From Metabacillus_B sp050107715 (lineage in GTDB: Bacteria > Bacillota > Bacilli > Bacillales > Bacillaceae), in NCBI RefSeq assembly GCF_050107715.1, contig NZ_JBNILN010000003.1, forward strand, positions 352,039 through 416,038: DNA of 64,000 nucleotides, written 5' to 3'. Shown here in pieces: positions 26,037-34,731 of this stretch; within the stretch, counting starts at the first letter, position 1; every line of letters begins with the position of its first letter. The position numbers were made by a program, and so were the translations under genes. Below the pieces are notes generated by a model. That model was not told the DNA's origin, did not search any database, and saw only the letters and a list, made by a program, of their open reading frames with translations.

Positions 26037-26399
26037 GTCAACCTCTCCAACTTATTTCGATTACCTTATATACGCAGAAAAACATTTGAAGGTTTCAGTT
26101 TTTTAAGAAGGTTTCGGCTTAAGAATAACAGGAAAGATCATTTTGTGAAAATGAATATTTTGTGACATACGCTAACAGTTTGTAAAGAGGCCTTCTTATT
26201 GATATGACTTTGGCCAGACAGGCAGGAAAGGCTTTGCGCTGCTGCCGGAAACATCGGGTAAACACACCATGCGGCAATGCGCCTCCAGCGGCGGACTTCT
26301 GTAAGGATTAACATAGTTTTTGATTTAAAGGGAAAAAAATGCTATGTTTTTTACGCGAAAATATTTTGTAAAGGACCTGTTTCGGAAGGAGAATGGATG

Positions 26400-26690
26400 A
26401 TGATCAGTCTAGAAGCTTATATGAATGTGAAGCCTGAATACCGGGAAGAATTTCTTGATAAGGTTATGCATGTTGTGGAGCAATCGTCTAACGAGGAAGG
26501 AAACATCAGCTACAGGTTATATGAAGAAGTAAACAATCCTAATCATTTCGTTATGCTTGAGCAATGGAAAGATCAGCAATCAATCGATTTCCACAATCAA
26601 TCTGAACATTTTCAAACGTTCTTTGCAGCAGCTAAAAAAGTATTGGCAAAACCGCTGACATTAAAAAGATTTGTGAACGAAGACGAATGA
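26400..26690 (+). CDS. Antibiotic biosynthesis monooxygenase (ABM) domain protein, putative quinol monooxygenase
   Basis: A 96-residue single-domain ferredoxin-like dimeric protein of the YgiN/ABM family: EAYMNVKPEYREEFLDKV, then EEGNISYRLYEEVNNPNHFVM and EQWKDQQSIDFHNQSEHF are diagnostic. Such proteins oxidise quinols or similar aromatics without cofactor. ATG 26400 has GGAAGGAG at 8 nt; the adjacent ATG 26397 is possible. A terminator follows before the tetR-type gene. Confidence 0.85.
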   Translation: MISLEAYMNVKPEYREEFLDKVMHVVEQSSNEEGNISYRLYEEVNNPNHFVMLEQWKDQQSIDFHNQSEHFQTFFAAAKKVLAKPLTLKRFVNEDE

Positions 26691-26702
26691 TGTAATCTCT
26701 AT

Positions 26703-26733
26703 CCGATTCTGTCAAAGAGTCGGGTATTTTTTT
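26703..26733 (+). terminator. Rho-independent terminator
   Basis: CCGATTCT/AGAGTCGG hairpin (one G-T pair) followed by seven T residues. Confidence 0.82.
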
Positions 26734-26740
26734 GTCGCTA

Positions 26741-26769
26741 TTTACAGACCGCCGGTCGGTTTTTATAAT
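26741..26769 (+). promoter_or_regulatory. Promoter with embedded palindromic operator for the TetR gene
   Basis: TTTACA (26741-26746), 17 bp, TATAAT (26764-26769). The perfect 11-bp palindrome GACCGCCGGTC (26747-26757) fills the spacer, a position where a bound TetR dimer would block RNA polymerase. Autorepression is inferred. Confidence 0.68.
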
Positions 26770-26787
26770 TAGGGCGGGAGGGATGTC

Positions 26788-27402
26788 GTGAAACAGGTAA
26801 AAAAAAGACTGCGATCCGAACATATGATTTTGGAATCTGCTAGACAGCTGATTGCAGAAAAAGGCTGTGAAAAGACGACGTTCGCTGAACTGATGAAAGC
26901 AACAGGACTTTCAAAAGGAGCGATTTATCACTACGTAACCGGGAAAGACGATTTAATGGCCAAACTGTTGCAGAATTTAACGCTTGAAAAGAATGAACAG
27001 CTATTTTATCAGCTGTCAGCAGGCGAAAAAACACTGCTAAACCCGGCCGATGTTTTAGCCCGGCAGCTTAAAGCCATAGAGGACCCTGATAAAATAATCG
27101 GGAAAATTTTTGTTTATCTCGTGTCAAGGTCCGAACATCAAACAGCTAAGGATGCGCTGGATGAGTTTTATGAAAGCCTGTTCCAATTTGCCGTTTTATG
27201 GATCAGATCCGGTCAGCAGAACGGAACGATCCCGCGGAATACGGATCCTTACAAGGCTGCGGAGCTATTCATGCTGATTCTGGATGGCTTCCGTCTAAGA
27301 ACAAGGCTGTATCATTCCGATTTTTTTCTTGGGTCAACCGATTTGGAGGGAGTAATTAAGCGGCTCTTCGGTCATGAAACAGCCCTTTTCCCATTCGAGT
27401 AA
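26788..27402 (+). CDS. TetR/AcrR-family transcriptional regulator
   Basis: A 204-residue regulator. The N-terminal helix-turn-helix (CEKTTFAELMKATGLSKGAIYHYV, about 28-51) is followed by an all-helical ligand-binding and dimer domain. The GTG start has GGGAGGG upstream. The palindrome in its own promoter suggests autoregulation; the peroxiredoxin-like gene 75 bp downstream is the nearest candidate target. Ligand unknown. Confidence 0.9.
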   Translation: MKQVKKRLRSEHMILESARQLIAEKGCEKTTFAELMKATGLSKGAIYHYVTGKDDLMAKLLQNLTLEKNEQLFYQLSAGEKTLLNPADVLARQLKAIEDPDKIIGKIFVYLVSRSEHQTAKDALDEFYESLFQFAVLWIRSGQQNGTIPRNTDPYKAAELFMLILDGFRLRTRLYHSDFFLGSTDLEGVIKRLFGHETALFPFE

Positions 27403-27479
27403 GCATATCGGAAGCGTTTAAGGACAAAACTTGTTACGATGGGTTCGTACAATTCATATCATAACAGGAGGTTTTATTG

Positions 27480-28136
27480 ATGACTCAGCAATCCTTAGGC
27501 GGTCAATTCCAACAGTACTTAGAAAAATTCAAAAAAAATGCATCGGCCAAAACCCAGGAAGATATGGAAAAAGCAATCCGTGAGCTTGAAGAATCCGAAG
27601 AAGGCAAAGGCTTGAAGGTTGGAGATCAGGTGCCGGACTTTATCCTGCCGGATGCACAGGGAAATGAAGTCAGTATCGCCAATGTTTTAAAAAAAGGGCC
27701 TGCAGTCATTACGTTTTATAGAGGCGGCTGGTGCCCATATTGCAATATGGAGCTGAAGGCTTACCAGGATATTCTCCATGAAATTCACGATGCTGGTGCT
27801 GAATTAATTGCCATCAGTCCTGAAAATCCAGATGCTTCATTAAGCACGAAGGAAAAAAACGATCTCGCCTTTCATGTACTTAGTGATCAAGGGAATAAAA
27901 CAGCACGTGACTTTAACCTTGTTTATGAGATGCCTCAGTACCTGATTGATATTTATAAAGAAAAAGGGCTGGATGTTCCAGGACACAACGGGGATGAATC
28001 GTGGACTTTGCCTGTATCAGCTACCTATATTGCCGATCAAAGTGGAAACATTGTCTACGAATATACGAAAGCCGATTACAAGGACCGTGTTGAGCCGCAG
28101 GAAATTCTAAAACAGCTCAAACAAATCACTCGTTAA
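27480..28136 (+). CDS. Peroxiredoxin-like (AhpC/TSA, Prx-like2) protein
   Basis: A 218-residue thioredoxin-fold protein: a helical, glutamate-rich N-terminal segment of about 50 residues precedes VGDQVPDFILPDAQG, FYRGGWCPYCNMELKAYQ (CxxC redox centre near residue 85) and AELIAISPENPDAS. This is the AhpC/TSA-related family often annotated peroxiredoxin-like, presumed to reduce peroxides or protein disulfides. ATG 27480 follows ACAGGAGG. Stands between tetR and rpiA. Confidence 0.87.
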   Translation: MTQQSLGGQFQQYLEKFKKNASAKTQEDMEKAIRELEESEEGKGLKVGDQVPDFILPDAQGNEVSIANVLKKGPAVITFYRGGWCPYCNMELKAYQDILHEIHDAGAELIAISPENPDASLSTKEKNDLAFHVLSDQGNKTARDFNLVYEMPQYLIDIYKEKGLDVPGHNGDESWTLPVSATYIADQSGNIVYEYTKADYKDRVEPQEILKQLKQITR

Positions 28137-28146
28137 TAAAAAATGG

Positions 28147-28174
28147 CGGCCGGACAAATTCCCCGGCCGTTTCT
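28147..28174 (+). terminator. Rho-independent terminator of the peroxiredoxin-like gene
   Basis: Stem CGGCCGG/CCGGCCG with loop ACAAATTCC-type bases, then a short T stretch. Confidence 0.75.
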
Positions 28175-28194
28175 TCTACATAGGAGGGAGAAAA

Positions 28195-28884
28195 ATGAAT
28201 GAAAAAAAACAGGCAGGAGAATATGCAGCCTCATACATAAAAGACGGCATGACCGTAGGGCTGGGTACAGGCAGCACGGTCTTTTTTACAATAGAGAAAC
28301 TCGGAGAGCTCGTAAAGCAGGGCATGAGTGTGAAGGGTGTAGCGACCTCAGAGAAAACAGCCCTTCATGCGAAAAGCCTGAACATCCCTTTAATAGATTT
28401 GAATGATGTTCAGCGAATTGATGTGACAATTGATGGAGCGGATGAAATTGACCCCCAGTTTAATGGGATAAAAGGGGGAGGCGGAGCACTGCTGAGAGAA
28501 AAACTAGTCGCAAACGCTTCAAGAAAAATTGTATGGGTTGCAAGCCATGAAAAACTCGTTCAGCATCTCGGTAAATTTCCCCTGCCAGTTGAGGCAGTGG
28601 CATTTGGTTCAGCCCACATTGAGAAAAAGCTTGAAAAACAAGGATTACATCCCATTTTGAGAAAAAACACAGCAGGCAAACCGTTTTTGACGGATAGCGG
28701 AAATGTGATTTATGATCTCCATCTGAAACGCATTGAGGATCCTCACAGACTTGCAGCTGAACTGAAGCAGCTTTCCGGAATCGTAGACCACGGGCTGTTT
28801 CTTCAACATCCGCATGTGGTGATTACCGGACTGAACGGCAGTATCGTAATAAGAGAAAACAGCAAGCAAGGAGAGAGAAAATGA
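28195..28884 (+). CDS. rpiA: Ribose-5-phosphate isomerase A
   Basis: Interconverts ribose 5-phosphate and ribulose 5-phosphate in the pentose phosphate pathway. The 229-residue protein has GLGTGSTV near residue 23, TIDGADEID, IKGGGGALLREK (phosphate and catalytic region) and ITGLNGSIVI near the end, all family hallmarks. The ATG follows GGAGGGAG. Its stop overlaps by 4 bp the ATG of a decayed dehydrogenase gene, suggesting a former translationally coupled operon. Confidence 0.95.
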   Translation: MNEKKQAGEYAASYIKDGMTVGLGTGSTVFFTIEKLGELVKQGMSVKGVATSEKTALHAKSLNIPLIDLNDVQRIDVTIDGADEIDPQFNGIKGGGGALLREKLVANASRKIVWVASHEKLVQHLGKFPLPVEAVAFGSAHIEKKLEKQGLHPILRKNTAGKPFLTDSGNVIYDLHLKRIEDPHRLAAELKQLSGIVDHGLFLQHPHVVITGLNGSIVIRENSKQGERK

Positions 28885-28993
28885 AAGCTTTAGCTTTTGA
28901 TCATTCGGTGGACCCGGCTTTTTACCACATAAAGAGATCCCGGACCCGGTCATTAAGCCAGATGAAGTTCTTGTCCGCATAGCATCTGCTTGA
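28881..28993 (+). pseudogene. Truncated zinc-type alcohol dehydrogenase / quinone oxidoreductase
   Basis: MKALAFDHSVDPAFYHI in the first frame and, after a one-base shift, EIPDPVIKPDEVLVRIASA in the next, are the conserved first 35-40 residues of medium-chain dehydrogenase/quinone reductases. The frame then stops and the remaining gene of about 300 codons is missing; IS200-type sequence begins at the break. A frameshift plus truncation make it a relic. ATG 28881 overlaps the rpiA stop. Confidence 0.72.
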
Positions 28994-29246
28994 ACTAGCA
29001 CTTTTATAAGCATTGATGAACTTTGACAATTCCGAATCAGGCTGAGCTTTGAACAAGATGTGAGCATGGTCCATCTCATGGTTTCACTCGAACAATGTTA
29101 TAGTGTGATGTTCGGCCAATGGGATAAATTTATCTTTGGCATAGTCTGAAATGGGCATCATCCATAACATTCCTTCTATATTTCACGGCCAAAACAAGAT
29201 GATCATACATCCAGAACACTGAATGGTTATTACTATCTAATTTCAC
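28994..29246 (-). pseudogene. Decayed IS200/IS605-family transposase TnpA (N-terminal part)
   Basis: On the minus strand, GTG 29246 starts VKLDSNNHSVFWMYDHLVL, then AVKYRRNVMDD. After a one-base frameshift, AKDKFIPLAEHHTITLFE is followed by a TGA in place of an expected tryptophan codon, then NHEMDHAHILFKAQPDSE and LSKFINAYKSASS, where the frame ends at the junction with the dehydrogenase relic. The HxH of the HUH nuclease is visible in DHAHILF; the catalytic tyrosine region is missing. The Y1 transposase identity is from recognisable family sequence. Confidence 0.82.
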
Positions 29247-29267
29247 TGAAATACCAGTATGCATAAA

Positions 29268-29361
29268 GCAAAAGTCTTTAGCCCGTCGCCTAACCGAAAC
29301 CCTTACCGCTCATGCTGTTGCACCTTCACCTGTATGAAGAGGGAGACTTCTTTTGGAAGTA
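29268..29361 (-). repeat. IS200/IS605 leader-derived repeat, copy D (left end of the tnpA relic)
   Basis: Read on the minus strand: CCAAAAGAAGTCTCCCTC, hairpin CTTCA/TGAAG, a decayed second hairpin from GGTGC, the GCGGTAAGG motif, TTTCGGTTAGGCGAC, then GGCTAAAGACTTTTGC, ending about 20 bp before the transposase start. It is in the same orientation as the tnpA relic and so is its upstream leader. The other three copies are recognised through this one. Confidence 0.75.
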
Positions 29362-29385
29362 CGTTAATCTCAAGCATGCATTGGA

Positions 29386-30600
29386 TTAAAACAGCTCATA
29401 AATCCAAGAAGGAGTATGCTCCAATGCTTTTTCCCAGTAGGGAAGCTCTTCGTACATATCTTCCGTAAGGCTGCGGCTGGAGGAAATATCTTTCTGCAGC
29501 TCCTTTTTTATTTTGGAAATAAACGGCTGGGAGTAAAAAAGACAGTTCGCTTCATCATTTAAAAAGAGACTTCTTTTATCCCAGTTTGCCGTTCCGATAT
29601 CGGCAACCGTGTCGTCTATCACGAACACTTTTCCATGGAAAAATCCTTTCTGGTACAGGTAAACGTCTGCTCCTTCTTTAAGGAGTTTTCTGGTGCGGGG
29701 ATAACTCGGCGGTTTCGTGTACCAATAATCGGGTTTATCCGGGATTAACAGCTCAACCTTCACTCCCCGTCGGATAGAAGAAAGCAGTGCGTCCATCAGT
29801 GCGTCGGTTGGGATGAAATAAGGAGTTGCGATCATGATGCTTATCTTAGCCTTGCCAATCAGTTCAATCATTTTCTTTTCAAGATCTGGTCCAGTGGAAT
29901 AAAGGAGCTGATACCTCTCAGACCCAGGTTCAGCTTTTGCCCGCGAGACAGGTACCGAAAGTCTTATACCCGTGTCCTCCTCCCAGTCTTTTAAAAATTG
30001 TTCTGCGATGGAATGTGAACCGGGTCCTGTAAGCCGGACATGATAATCCCTCCAGTAGCCGAATGAGGGATCCTTTCCAATGTATTCTTCTCCTACGTTA
30101 AACCCGCCAATATAGGAAACGGTTCCATCCATCACCGCAAGCTTGCGGTGATTTCTATGGTTTAGACGGTAGAAGAAATGTTCGGCAGAGATTGGCCGGC
30201 TTTTCGTGAACTGAACCCCGCTTTTTTCAAGTTTCGAAATCAGGCTGTCTGTGATTTCGTTTCCTCCAATGGCATCAACAGACAGCTTTACCTCAATCCC
30301 TTCTTCCGCTTTATCTTCTAATAAATTTAAAAATTTTCTGCTGATCCCATCGTTGCGGATTATAAAGAAATGAATGTATATATAGTGTTCAGCTTGATGG
30401 ATGTCGTTAAATAGCGAATGGAGCAGCTGATTTCCGTCTGTAAGCAAATCAGCATCCCCATAGGACACCTTTGAGGCAGCAAGTGGATGCTGCCCGCTGT
30501 AAACCTCAGCTTGAGAGCGAATGTCCCGGAGAGCATGGTATCCGATTCCAAATAGCGTGATGGCCGTGAGAGCCCCCGTCAGCAGCAATTTTTTTAGCAT
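29386..30600 (-). CDS. Phospholipase D-family cardiolipin synthase
   Basis: A 404-residue membrane-anchored enzyme that would condense phosphatidylglycerol to cardiolipin. An N-terminal membrane helix (KKLLLTGALTAITLFGIGY) is followed by two PLD domains with HKD motifs: HRKLAVMDG around residue 172 and HGKVFVIDD around residue 345. It resembles Bacillus YwjE/YwiE (ClsB-type). ATG 30600 has GGGGAG upstream; the longer open frame adds an unlikely 22 residues. Its 3' end abuts the IS200-type relic. Confidence 0.87.
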   Translation of the reverse strand: MLKKLLLTGALTAITLFGIGYHALRDIRSQAEVYSGQHPLAASKVSYGDADLLTDGNQLLHSLFNDIHQAEHYIYIHFFIIRNDGISRKFLNLLEDKAEEGIEVKLSVDAIGGNEITDSLISKLEKSGVQFTKSRPISAEHFFYRLNHRNHRKLAVMDGTVSYIGGFNVGEEYIGKDPSFGYWRDYHVRLTGPGSHSIAEQFLKDWEEDTGIRLSVPVSRAKAEPGSERYQLLYSTGPDLEKKMIELIGKAKISIMIATPYFIPTDALMDALLSSIRRGVKVELLIPDKPDYWYTKPPSYPRTRKLLKEGADVYLYQKGFFHGKVFVIDDTVADIGTANWDKRSLFLNDEANCLFYSQPFISKIKKELQKDISSSRSLTEDMYEELPYWEKALEHTPSWIYELF

Positions 30601-30668
30601 CCTTTTCAAACTCCCCGCAGCAGCTGTGCAAATCCTTTTAACGGGTAGTATGCCGCAACTCGGCAAAG

Positions 30669-31661
30669 TTATAAATAGAGTTCAGCGAGCCTTTCAAAAG
30701 ACTGTACTTTGTGCTCGAACGAATGCAGATTGGTCAAAACCATAAATTCTTCTGTTTCGTAGCGCTCTGATAACTCGGCCAATTCATTTTTTACTTTTTC
30801 CGGACCGCCGATGATCATTCTTTTACGGTTGCGTAATACGACGGTCCGGTCTGATTCAGAATAGGAGGCCGCTTTCGCTTCTTCAATACTTGGCACTCTG
30901 CTATCCAGGCCCTTTTCCACTCTTAACAGCCATAAGTCCTGGCTGAGCGCCCTTTCTTCTGCCTCTTCATCGTTCTTTCCGCAAATTACGAATACAGCGG
31001 ATAGCGATCCCGGGGCTGGCGAAAAAAGGGAGGGTTCAAAGGATTTTCTATAGGCCGTAAAAGCCTCTTTGCCGCGTGACGGATTAATAAAATGCCCAAA
31101 AACATAATTCAGGCCAAGACCTCCAGTCAATTCAGCGCTGTTCTCTCCAAGTCCCAGCACCCAAATGGGCGGGACGGTTTTGGTGAAAGGTGCCGCCTTA
31201 ATTCCGTGGTAAGGATGGTCTGAAGGAATCGAATCGGTTATATAATAAATCAAGTCATTCAGCTGCCTTGGAAATTCTTCCATGCTTTTGGCGGATCCGT
31301 CCAGAAGGGCATTGCGGATTTTTCTTGTGCCCCCCGGCGAACGCCCTACTCCCAGGTCTATTCTTCCAGGAAAAAGTGCCTCGAGCTGACGGAAATTCTC
31401 AGCTACTTTATAGGGGCTGTATTGGGGAAGAAGGACACCCCCTGAACCGACTCTGATTGATTTTGTATTGGAAGCAATATAGGACATTAGAATTTCAGGG
31501 GAAGTGCTGCCCATTCCCCTAGTGCCGTGATGTTCTGCAAACCAATATCTGCTGTAGCCCATTTCTTCTGCATGCCGGGCCAGCTTGAGCGTACCGCTGA
31601 GCGCTTCCGTAACAGAGGTGTTTTTAGAGACAGGAACCTGATCCAATATACTTAATTTCAT
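30669..31661 (-). CDS. LLM-class flavin-dependent oxidoreductase 1
   Basis: A 330-residue bacterial-luciferase-like monooxygenase of the MsnO8 type. SILDQVPVSKNTSVTEAL at the N terminus, RYWFAEHHGTRGM, IRVGSGGVLLPQYSPYKVAE, FPGRIDLGVGRSPGG and the C-terminal IIGGPEKVKNEL are typical. It should use reduced FMN to oxidise an unknown organic substrate. The ATG follows GGAAGGA. It is the first of three family members within 11 kb (see 38523 and 40664). Divergent from the YqcI/YcgG gene. Confidence 0.9.
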   Translation of the reverse strand: MKLSILDQVPVSKNTSVTEALSGTLKLARHAEEMGYSRYWFAEHHGTRGMGSTSPEILMSYIASNTKSIRVGSGGVLLPQYSPYKVAENFRQLEALFPGRIDLGVGRSPGGTRKIRNALLDGSAKSMEEFPRQLNDLIYYITDSIPSDHPYHGIKAAPFTKTVPPIWVLGLGENSAELTGGLGLNYVFGHFINPSRGKEAFTAYRKSFEPSLFSPAPGSLSAVFVICGKNDEEAEERALSQDLWLLRVEKGLDSRVPSIEEAKAASYSESDRTVVLRNRKRMIIGGPEKVKNELAELSERYETEEFMVLTNLHSFEHKVQSFERLAELYL

Positions 31662-31796
31662 CTATAAAATCCTTCCTGCAGGCTTTTTCTGTTAGAATGC
31701 CACAGCGGCAAGGCTTAAAGCAAGGAGCACGCTCTTTAGTTTTTCAAACCGTCAAACAGGGAAAAGAAAAAACAGTTCATTTAAAGGAGGTTCACT

Positions 31797-32522
31797 ATGC
31801 AAACCGCTTTTTCTTCTCTACTCACTAAAGAGGATATGACAAATCCGGATCTTGTACCAGATTGGCTTTTGAAAGAATATCAGAATTTTCATGGTGTTGT
31901 GACAGATGCAACGTTTCCCTGCTATTTTGGCATGAAGGCTGAAAAGAAGGGGGAGCTGCGTTATGCATACATAACGAGAGAGGATTGGTCCAATCTTCCA
32001 AAAGCGGTCGGTCAGTTTTTGGAACTATTTAAAGATCCTCCCTATACACGGCATGGGCTTTTTGTCTTTATGGAGCCTGAAGAAGAAGAAGGGGAGCTTG
32101 AATTGTACCGCAAACGCTTTTGGGATATTCTGCAGTATCTTCACGAGCACGATCCAAAACCGTGGCCGAAGGATGCACCTAAGGATCCGGAGCATCACCT
32201 GTGGGACTTTCATTTTGCAGGGGAACCATTTTTCATTTTCGGAAATGCCCCCGCATATAAGCAAAGGAAAACAAGAGACCTTGGAAACAGCCTGGTTCTT
32301 GGATTTCAGCCAAGAATGATTTTTGAAGGGCTGGAGGGGACAGAAAAAGGCGGCATCATGTCCCGTGAAAAAGTACGGGAGCGGGTGGAAAAATGGGATC
32401 AGCTCCCTACTCATCCGGATATCAGCCACTATGGTGACGTGAACCATAACGAATGGAAACAATATTTTATCGGGGATGATGTGGAACCCATCAAAGGAAA
32501 ATGTCCGTTTTCGCATAAATAG
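31797..32522 (+). CDS. YqcI/YcgG-family protein
   Basis: A 241-residue soluble protein of the YqcI/YcgG family. Visible hallmarks are FPCYFGMKAEKKGELRYAYI, FWDILQYLHEHDP, WPKDAPKDPEHHLWDFHFAGE and the C-terminal GKCPFSH. Some members are FeS/haem-associated N-oxygenase-like proteins, but the function of this branch is not established. The ATG follows AAAGGAGG. A hairpin terminator, later found duplicated at 34621, follows. Confidence 0.83.
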   Translation: MQTAFSSLLTKEDMTNPDLVPDWLLKEYQNFHGVVTDATFPCYFGMKAEKKGELRYAYITREDWSNLPKAVGQFLELFKDPPYTRHGLFVFMEPEEEEGELELYRKRFWDILQYLHEHDPKPWPKDAPKDPEHHLWDFHFAGEPFFIFGNAPAYKQRKTRDLGNSLVLGFQPRMIFEGLEGTEKGGIMSREKVRERVEKWDQLPTHPDISHYGDVNHNEWKQYFIGDDVEPIKGKCPFSHK

Positions 32523-32535
32523 AAGAAGGTAAGGG

Positions 32536-32575
32536 CCGGCAAATTTTTTGCTGGTCCTTTATTAATGTAATAATA
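32536..32575 (+). repeat. Duplicated terminator sequence, left copy
   Basis: A 26-bp identity with 34621-34646 starting CCGGCAAATTTTTTGCTGG; the likeness continues into TGTAATAAT. The sequence is itself a terminator (CCGGCAAA/TTTGCTGG then TCCTTT). Together the copies bracket about 2.06 kb containing the beta-propeller lipoprotein. Confidence 0.8.
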
Positions 32576-32800
32576 TGGTATAATAAGCGAAGAATGGACA
32601 GATAAACTCTGAATGCTAATCGAAGGAACCTGTACACCGTCATGGCAGGGGAATTTGTCTGCTTTAAGCCACGTTCTAAAAAAGGTTTGGCTATAAGCTG
32701 AATAAACCTATAAACTTTTCGAAAATAGGATCTGCAGGATATTAGAAAGAAGGGGTGGCGGATAAAAAAACACATGAAGGCCATGCCAGGAGGGGAATTA

Positions 32801-34411
32801 TTGAATTATATAATCAGGATACTATTTTCCATAGTTACAGTTTTTATTCTTGCAGGATGCATGCAGCAGCATACTGACAGAAGTATGAAAGAGCATGCTG
32901 GCAAAGAAGTTTCTGCTGCAGCAAAGGAACAAATAACAATTCAATCCAAAGAGGAATGGATGAAAATTGATGCGATAAAGCAACCAAGCGCATCTGCTAT
33001 TACATATGAATTAAGCAAATCAAATGAGAGTTTTACGGCCCCGTTCCCAAGGAAATACCAGGATATTAATGGAATTCTCACCTTTAGAGCAGGTCCCTTC
33101 CGAAACAATGCTTACACCGGCTCCACGATTATAAAAGAGGAGAGCCTGATGAATAATTGGGCTTTTCAAACTTCTTCTTCTCCTAAGTGGGGAGGAGGGG
33201 GAGGCTGGGTTGGACAGCCTAGTGTTGTAGCCTGGAAGGCAAAAGAAAAAGAAATAATGAATTTATATCCTGAATATAAAAGTAAAAAAAATTTTAGAGA
33301 AGTCGTTTTTGCATCCCTTGATGGAAGGGTATATTTTCTTGACTTGGAAACCGGCAAAGCGACTAGAAAACCCATTCATATAAAAAATCCCATCAAAGGA
33401 AGTGTGGCTCTGGATCCTCGGGGGTATCCACTGCTGTATGTGGGGCAGGGGGTTCCTCATACTGGAGAAATAGGCTATAGGATTTACAGTTTGATAGATG
33501 GGTCGCTTCTGTCCTTCATACCGGGTGAAGATCCCTACGCCTATAGAAAATGGGGGGCCTTCGATGGCTCTCCACTCATCCATAAAGAAGAGGATGCAAT
33601 GATTATTGCAGGGGAAAACGGGATTGTTTATTCTATAAAATTAAATACCGAATATATACCCTCTGAAGGCAAAATATCGATTAATCCTGCAATTTCTAAG
33701 TATCGGTATAAACAGGAGGGGAACGACTATCAGGGAGTAGAAAACTCAATAGCTGTTTACAAAAACCTTGCCTATTTTGCAGATAATGGCGGAGGTATAC
33801 AAGCTATCGATCTAATTAAGAATGAACCGGTATGGGCCAATGCCCCCTATGATGATACGGATGCCACGCTCGTTGTAAGCAATGAGGAAAACACACCGTT
33901 TCTTTATACGGGTTCACAAATTGACAAGCAAGGGGCAGCGGGGTATGCCAGAATCCAGAAAATTAATGGTTTAAACGGGAAGATAGAGTGGGAAAAGAAA
34001 TTACCTGGCTTCTCCTTACTGGGTGAAAGGCCAGTAAATGGCGGCGTGCTTGGAACCCCAGTAGTAGGGGAAGGGGCGCTGGAAGGGCAGGTTATTTACA
34101 ATATATCCAGATACAAATCATTTAATGGGGGACTTTTAATTAGTTTTGATACAAAAACAGGGGAAGAAAAATGGCGCTGGGAAATGGATGATTACAGCTG
34201 GTCCTCCACAGTGGCTGTTTATACCGAAAACGACAAAGCCTACTTAGTTCAAGGGGACTCTGCCGGAAATTTATATCTTCTCAATCATAATGGCAACATT
34301 GCTGATAAAATAAATCTAGGCACTAATATAGAGGCTTCTCCCATTGTAATTGACCAGAGTATTGTAATTGCAACCAGAGGTGGTCAGTTATTTAGTATAA
34401 GAATGAAGTAG
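32801..34411 (+). CDS. PQQ-like beta-propeller lipoprotein
   Basis: A 536-residue exported protein: the N-terminal signal (ILFSIVTVFILAGCMQQ) ends in a lipobox with Cys about 20, so it is probably a membrane-anchored lipoprotein. The body holds repeated blade motifs such as VYFLDLETGKATRKP, IQAIDLIKNEPVWA, LISFDTKTGEEKWRWE and LYLLNHNG, typical of PQQ-like/BamB-type eight-bladed propellers. TTG 32801 follows AGGAGGGG at 5 nt. The region is AT-richer than its neighbours and lies between two direct repeats. Function unknown. Confidence 0.8.
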   Translation: MNYIIRILFSIVTVFILAGCMQQHTDRSMKEHAGKEVSAAAKEQITIQSKEEWMKIDAIKQPSASAITYELSKSNESFTAPFPRKYQDINGILTFRAGPFRNNAYTGSTIIKEESLMNNWAFQTSSSPKWGGGGGWVGQPSVVAWKAKEKEIMNLYPEYKSKKNFREVVFASLDGRVYFLDLETGKATRKPIHIKNPIKGSVALDPRGYPLLYVGQGVPHTGEIGYRIYSLIDGSLLSFIPGEDPYAYRKWGAFDGSPLIHKEEDAMIIAGENGIVYSIKLNTEYIPSEGKISINPAISKYRYKQEGNDYQGVENSIAVYKNLAYFADNGGGIQAIDLIKNEPVWANAPYDDTDATLVVSNEENTPFLYTGSQIDKQGAAGYARIQKINGLNGKIEWEKKLPGFSLLGERPVNGGVLGTPVVGEGALEGQVIYNISRYKSFNGGLLISFDTKTGEEKWRWEMDDYSWSSTVAVYTENDKAYLVQGDSAGNLYLLNHNGNIADKINLGTNIEASPIVIDQSIVIATRGGQLFSIRMK

Positions 34412-34620
34412 AAATAAAGATTACCTAAATGAAAAATAAGTATTGGTTCCAGTGATATGGATTTATGATATCAATTGACGCAAGTCTCAATGTTAGCCAG
34501 TCCAGCTTAAGAGTAAAATGATCAGTTTTATCAGTGCCATGCATAAGTACATTCTGCTATCATCAAAATGCTCAAGCATAAATGCAGACCGCATTTCCTG
34601 TAGTTACGAAATGTTATGGA

Positions 34621-34659
34621 CCGGCAAATTTTTTGCTGGTCCTTTAATATGTAATAATT
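34621..34659 (+). repeat. Duplicated terminator sequence, right copy
   Basis: Second copy of the 26-bp sequence at 32536, with GGACC at its left arm completing a longer stem GGACCGGCAAA/TTTGCTGGTCC. The stretch 34412-34620 before it shows no gene. Confidence 0.8.
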
Positions 34660-34731
34660 TGGGGAAGTTCAGAATTGATGGTAGAATAATAGAGACTAAA
34701 TTCCTTATTTGTCAGAGAGGGAGATGAATCT

